DNA of 9,624 nt from assembly GCA_030595765.1 (NCBI GenBank), contig JAUVCJ010000075.1:1-9624 (forward strand), given 5' to 3'. The position numbers and the translations under genes were made by a program. The notes under the pieces are model-generated. The model searched no databases. It was not told the DNA's origin and saw only the letters and a list, made by a program, of their open reading frames with translations. Shown in pieces: positions 7,210-9,624 of this stretch. The stretch's first letter is position 1. The number at the start of each line of letters is the position of its first letter. Source of the DNA: Thermoplasmatota archaeon. GTDB lineage: Archaea; Thermoplasmatota; Thermoplasmata; GCA-020350865; JAUVCJ01.

Positions 7210-7302
7210 ACAGGTAGACTGCATTCGACCATAGCACAATACAACCAGAACAATTCCAAATATGCTAAGATATTTAGTGAGAGCTGAAGCATTCGATCGG
7301 AG

Positions 7303-8070
7303 CTAGGGCGTTCGGTCAGAGTTTGTTTTGCTTTGTAGTCCTTCCACTAGCATCGGTAGAATTTCCTCGGTTGGGCCCTGAAGGAACAGATCTGAAACGT
7401 AGCCTGTAAGAGGAGTGATCTCAGGATTTATCTCGATGATAAAGCATCCAGAGTTTTTTGCCAATATTGGGATGTCAGAGGCCGGGCTAACAACTGCCGA
7501 TGTGCCTGCTACGAGTAGCAGGTCAGCTTGAGAAGCCTCACTTCGCGAGCGCATCAGAACATCTATTGGTATCTGCTCTCCGAAAAGAACGACATCAGGT
7601 TTTAGAATGGCTCCGCATTCACACCGAGGCGGGCATTGCTCTAGGTATCTCTCCGAAGGATATCTATTGGAGCAATTCAAACACACAAGTCGCCTCTTAT
7701 TCCCATGAAACTCTAGCACGTTCAAGCTGCCTGCAACGGTATGAAGGCCATCCACGTTCTGTGTAATGATGCAAGCTAGCCGCTTCATCCGTTCCATGGT
7801 CACAAGCGCCTCATGGGCCTTGTTGGGCTTGGCAGGCAAGATCACGTCAAGTAACTCCTTCTGCATCTGCCATAACTTCTCAGGTTCGTGTAAAAAGCAT
7901 TGGATATGAGCATAGACCAGAGGGTCATATTTCTCCCAAAGCCCTCCTTTGCCACGGAAAGTTGGTATTCCAGATGCCAGAGATAAACCTGCGCCAGTGA
8001 GCGCCACACCATGCTTGCATTTTGCAAGCTCATGTATAGCCGTTGCCAGATCTCCCTGGAAAATAACCAT
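7303..8070 (-). CDS. cobB: Sir2-family NAD-dependent protein deacylase
   Basis: 255 residues counted from ATG 8070. The family removes acetyl or other acyl groups from lysine using NAD; an archaeal target known from other species is the chromatin protein Alba. Seen here: GAGLSLASGIPTFRG at 26-40 (NAD binding), TQNVDGLH at 103-110, EFHGN at 120-124 with catalytic His122, zinc cysteines 130/133 and 150/152 (Cys146 adjacent), KPDVVLFGE at 157-165, and GTSAVVSPAS and INPE in the Rossmann part. The Tyr-x-x-Arg pair typical of desuccinylase-type members is not seen after GLWEKY; the region reads PEKLWQMQKELL. An ATG at 8088 would add six residues. I chose 8070 because a TTTATA box at 8092-8099 lies about 25 bases before it, which suggests a leaderless message. 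The gene probably has its own promoter. Confidence 0.94.
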   Translation of the reverse strand: MVIFQGDLATAIHELAKCKHGVALTGAGLSLASGIPTFRGKGGLWEKYDPLVYAHIQCFLHEPEKLWQMQKELLDVILPAKPNKAHEALVTMERMKRLACIITQNVDGLHTVAGSLNVLEFHGNKRRLVCLNCSNRYPSERYLEQCPPRCECGAILKPDVVLFGEQIPIDVLMRSRSEASQADLLLVAGTSAVVSPASDIPILAKNSGCFIIEINPEITPLTGYVSDLFLQGPTEEILPMLVEGLQSKTNSDRTP

Positions 8071-8091
8071 TGGGGTGACCAATGACATCAG

Positions 8092-8099
8092 AGTATAAA
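8092..8099 (-). promoter_or_regulatory. TATA box of the Sir2 gene
   Basis: CTTTATAC on the minus strand is centred about 25 bases before ATG 8070. It lies only a few bases before the other candidate ATG at 8088, too close to drive a message containing that codon. No clear Shine-Dalgarno precedes either ATG. Confidence 0.5.
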
Positions 8100-8231
8100 G
8101 GATAAAGGATGTCGCTCAGGGTAGAGTTCAATGAATGCATGATGCGTGAAATATGAAGGAGCGCGTGGCTCAGGCCTGAACGCCAATCTAAAGTAGAATG
8201 TCGTGCGCGAGTCAAAGAACGAGCCCAAGGA

Positions 8232-8498
8232 TCACTCTTTCAGGGTCTCAAGCTGGTTTAGAATGTTCCAGATCAGGGTCCGGCCATGTAGCGGGATGTT
8301 CGGGTCGTTGGCAAGCTCATCCAGTATGAATATCGCGCTGGCCACTCTTACATCCATTGCATCATTTTCGGTTAGTAGTAATTTTTTGGCATCAGCTGCA
8401 CCCCTACGAATGTTCCGTGGAACTGAGGTGTCCTCGCCAAGGTCATCTAATACTGCAATGACCTGGGATAATTGTAATTTAAAATTATTTTCTGCCAA
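8232..8498 (-). CDS. UPF0147 family protein
   Basis: 88 residues from a TTG start. The sequence (LSQVIAVLDDLGEDTSVPRN, then IRRGAADAKKLLL, then DVRVASAIFILDELANDPNI, ending HGRTLIWNILNQLETL) matches the archaeal UPF0147 family over its whole usual length of about 90 residues. It is an all-helical small soluble protein; function is unknown. TTG is chosen because AGGGGTGA ends 4 bases before it and no in-frame ATG fits the family N-terminus. It lies 63 bases downstream of the RAM-domain gene on the same strand, so the two may share a transcript. The Sir2 gene follows after about 160 bases and probably has its own promoter. Confidence 0.9.
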   Translation of the reverse strand: MAENNFKLQLSQVIAVLDDLGEDTSVPRNIRRGAADAKKLLLTENDAMDVRVASAIFILDELANDPNIPLHGRTLIWNILNQLETLKE

Positions 8499-8502
8499 AT
8501 GC

Positions 8503-8510
8503 TCACCCCT
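8503..8510 (-). promoter_or_regulatory. Strong Shine-Dalgarno site deciding the TTG start of the UPF0147 gene
   Basis: AGGGGTGA on the minus strand ends 4 bases before TTG 8498. It contains GGTGA, an exact complement of the archaeal anti-Shine-Dalgarno core. This is the second TTG start with a GGTG-type site in the window. Confidence 0.65.
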
Positions 8511-8561
8511 GTGTTGGCCAACGGCAGTCTATTGTGGGTGTATAATGCTTGTGGTCAGAAC

Positions 8562-8897
8562 CTATTCATCCTTGGCAAAGGTCTGAATTTTACCCTTGTG
8601 CTTGTATGCAGAGACGATCATAAGGGTCCTGGAATCCTTAATGCCAGATATGCTTGCAAGGTCGCCAACAACGAACTCTTTCATCTTAGAGTAGTTCTCG
8701 AAATTGACTTTGGTGATTATATCAGATTCGCCAGTGACCAGGAAGACATCCTCAATGTTGTCAAATGATGCGATCTTGTTGGCAATGGCATCAACTTCCT
8801 TTGTATCCACTTTGAGGCTTATTATGGCACTGACGGCATCTTTCCCATAGTATCCGGATATTATGTTCTCGTATTCCACATCAACGTTTTTGTTCAT
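8562..8897 (-). CDS. Stand-alone Lrp/AsnC ligand-binding (RAM) domain protein
   Basis: 111 residues. The pattern (AVSAIISLKVD, then a helix VDAIANKIASF, then NIEDVFLVTGESDIITKV, a helix YSKMKEFVVGDLAS, then ISGIKDSRTLMIVSAYKHKG) is the beta-alpha-beta-beta-alpha-beta fold of the RAM/AsnC_trans_reg domain. This domain binds amino acids or other small molecules and forms dimers and octamers. The N-terminal helix-turn-helix of full Lrp proteins is absent; only about 17 residues precede the domain. A strong AGGAGGG site 6 bases before ATG 8897 supports this start, so the lack of a DNA-binding part is probably natural. Such single-domain proteins may sense a ligand or assemble with full-length Lrp regulators. 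It is first in a probable transcript with the UPF0147 gene. The ligand cannot be inferred. Confidence 0.9.
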   Translation of the reverse strand: MNKNVDVEYENIISGYYGKDAVSAIISLKVDTKEVDAIANKIASFDNIEDVFLVTGESDIITKVNFENYSKMKEFVVGDLASISGIKDSRTLMIVSAYKHKGKIQTFAKDE

Positions 8898-8903
8898 TCA
8901 AGA

Positions 8904-8910
8904 CCCTCCT
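8904..8910 (-). promoter_or_regulatory. Shine-Dalgarno site of the RAM-domain gene
   Basis: AGGAGGG on the minus strand lies 6 bases before ATG 8897, a strong match with good spacing. Confidence 0.7.
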
Positions 8911-8938
8911 TAATAGGTATAGTTAATGGCGATGTATG

Positions 8939-8946
8939 AATAATAA
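8939..8946 (-). promoter_or_regulatory. Possible TATA box of the RAM-domain gene
   Basis: TTATTATT on the minus strand would place transcription start near 8917, giving a leader of about 20 bases that just includes the AGGAGGG site. The surroundings are AT-rich, so the exact box is uncertain. Confidence 0.35.
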
Positions 8947-9076
8947 CATTTCCCAAAGATAATTACATCCTCACAGACAAGAACACCCCACAGAAAAGGA
9001 TCTCCCCACAAGCAAAAGCACTCATAACGCAAGCATTTTGGAAAGCAAACAAGAACCGCAGACAAGAGCCAAACGC

Positions 9077-9085
9077 TTATCTATA
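9077..9085 (+). promoter_or_regulatory. Possible TATA box for a leaderless aminopeptidase message
   Basis: TTATCTATA is centred about 25 bases before ATG 9105. No purine-rich ribosome binding site lies directly before the ATG, so the message may begin at or very near the start codon. Confidence 0.4.
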
Positions 9086-9104
9086 GCTGGAGCGATGAAC
9101 AAAT

Positions 9105-9521
9105 ATGCCCAGAAAAGCATCCAGTCCTGCCGGAAAAAACTCACATGCCGATAAGCTCAGGTTTTCTGCTGAAGTTGCAGTAAAGGAAGTGTTGGCACTC
9201 AAGAAGGGAGAAAAAATACTCATCATCACGAACCCAGAAAAAGATGTACTGGAAATATCGTGGTCTATCTACAACGCAAGCGAGGCTGTTGGAGGTTGCC
9301 CTACAATGGTTATTCAGCCTGTCAAGACCCAACTAGATTTTGCTGAGCCTGCTGTTCTTGCTGCCCAGAAAAGCAATCCCGACGTGATACTATCCATATC
9401 AAAAGAGAAGCTGGGCAATGATGCTGGCGGCCTTAAGAAACCCTATGTTCACAAGGGAGTGAAGTATGATAGCTATTTCACCTACCTACTGGGATCAAAG
9501 AAAAGCAGGTCATTACTCTAG
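9105..9521 (+). pseudogene. M29-like aminopeptidase, 5' part only (broken or chimeric at about 9514)
   Basis: 138 residues. The N-terminal part (LRFSAEVAVKEVLALKKGEK, then ILIITNPEKDVLEISWSIYN, later PDVILSISKEKLGNDAGGL and VKYDSYFTYLLGSKKSRS) resembles the start of archaeal leucyl aminopeptidases of the M29/aminopeptidase T type. Family members are about 350-400 residues and carry their metal ligands in the C-terminal part, which is absent here. The match stops at KSRS (9501-9512); the frame then adds two leucines and meets TAG. From about 9514 the DNA is AT-rich and has another open frame. So this is either a gene broken by a rearrangement or a contig-end misassembly. The 5' part has a plausible TATA box and start, so the gene is probably intact in the real genome if the junction is artificial. 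Family assignment is from memory of the sequence pattern. Confidence 0.6.
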
Positions 9522-9624
9522 AAATTGGGTTAATTGATGGGATTGTAAGTAGTAGAGAGGAATTAATTGAAGAATCTATGAAAAAAGCAGGTTTTCTCTT
9601 TTCAAAAAATCAAACTGTATTGAA
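9515..9624 (+). other. AT-rich 3' segment with a different open frame, running off the right edge
   Basis: In the frame starting at 9515 the sequence reads TLEIGLIDGIVSSREELIEE and then SMKKAGFLFSKNQTVL to the window end without a stop. G+C by hand count over 9514-9624 is 32 of 111, about 29 percent, well below the neighbouring genes. LEIGLIDGIVSSREELIEE resembles the stretch after the catalytic core in S49/ClpP-type serine peptidases (a GLID motif followed by a charged helix), but it is too short to assign. No start codon or ribosome binding site belongs to it, so it looks like an internal or C-terminal piece of another gene. Confidence 0.45.

Noticed and set aside
7210..7302. GCATTCGA at 7221-7228 and 7289-7296 between convergent genes, considered as a terminator
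   Set aside because: It is a direct repeat, not an inverted one, and no oligo-T run follows the stop of either gene. I cannot support a terminator.
7500..7766. Plus-strand frame of 88 residues
   Set aside because: It lies opposite the Sir2 gene, whose motifs are unambiguous.
8973..9073. Two similar CAGACAAGA words (near 8973 and 9059) in the gap before the aminopeptidase gene
   Set aside because: Short and A/C-rich in a compositionally simple region; likely chance.

Overview
The window looks like a stretch of archaeal chromosome, most probably from the phylum Thermoplasmatota (Methanomassiliicoccales-like or a relative). The support is a UPF0147 family gene, which is an archaeal family; Shine-Dalgarno sites of the GGTGA/GGAGG type next to TATA-like boxes 25-40 bases before starts; some apparently leaderless starts and some TTG starts; a zinc-ribbon plus helix-hairpin-helix protein; and an archaeal-type site-2 protease. 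The phylum call is an inference from gene content, not from a marker gene. No rRNA, tRNA, CRISPR array or insertion sequence was seen.

Left part (1-2590, minus strand): one reading frame stays open for 863 codons and runs off the left edge. It encodes a protein with seven four-cysteine zinc ribbons, one helix-hairpin-helix segment after the first ribbon, and a very acidic low-complexity tail of at least 440 residues. A TATATATA palindrome in the 169-base gap at 2591-2759 may serve this gene and the gene to its right.

Middle (2760-5879, plus strand): three genes follow. They are a polytopic membrane protein that looks like a degenerate PrsW-type intramembrane protease, a small soluble protein that probably has a winged-helix-like fold, and a 619-residue PDZ-containing site-2 metalloprotease with an acidic linker after its first membrane segment. 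Their grouping suggests membrane-linked signalling by regulated proteolysis, but this is a hypothesis.

Right part (6121-9624): an M24 Xaa-Pro peptidase (plus) converges on a Sir2-type NAD-dependent deacylase (minus). Upstream of Sir2 on the same strand lie a UPF0147 gene and a stand-alone Lrp/AsnC ligand-binding (RAM) domain gene, probably co-transcribed. The last gene starts as an M29-like aminopeptidase but breaks after about 135 residues. Composition changes sharply to AT-rich sequence at about 9514, with a different frame open to the window end, so the right end may be an assembly chimera or a true rearrangement.

No gap without a gene exceeds 300 bases. The longest, 5880-6120, holds a short CACACGCA-rich tandem repeat and the promoter of the peptidase gene. 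The gap at 8898-9104 holds two divergent promoters and otherwise nothing recognisable.
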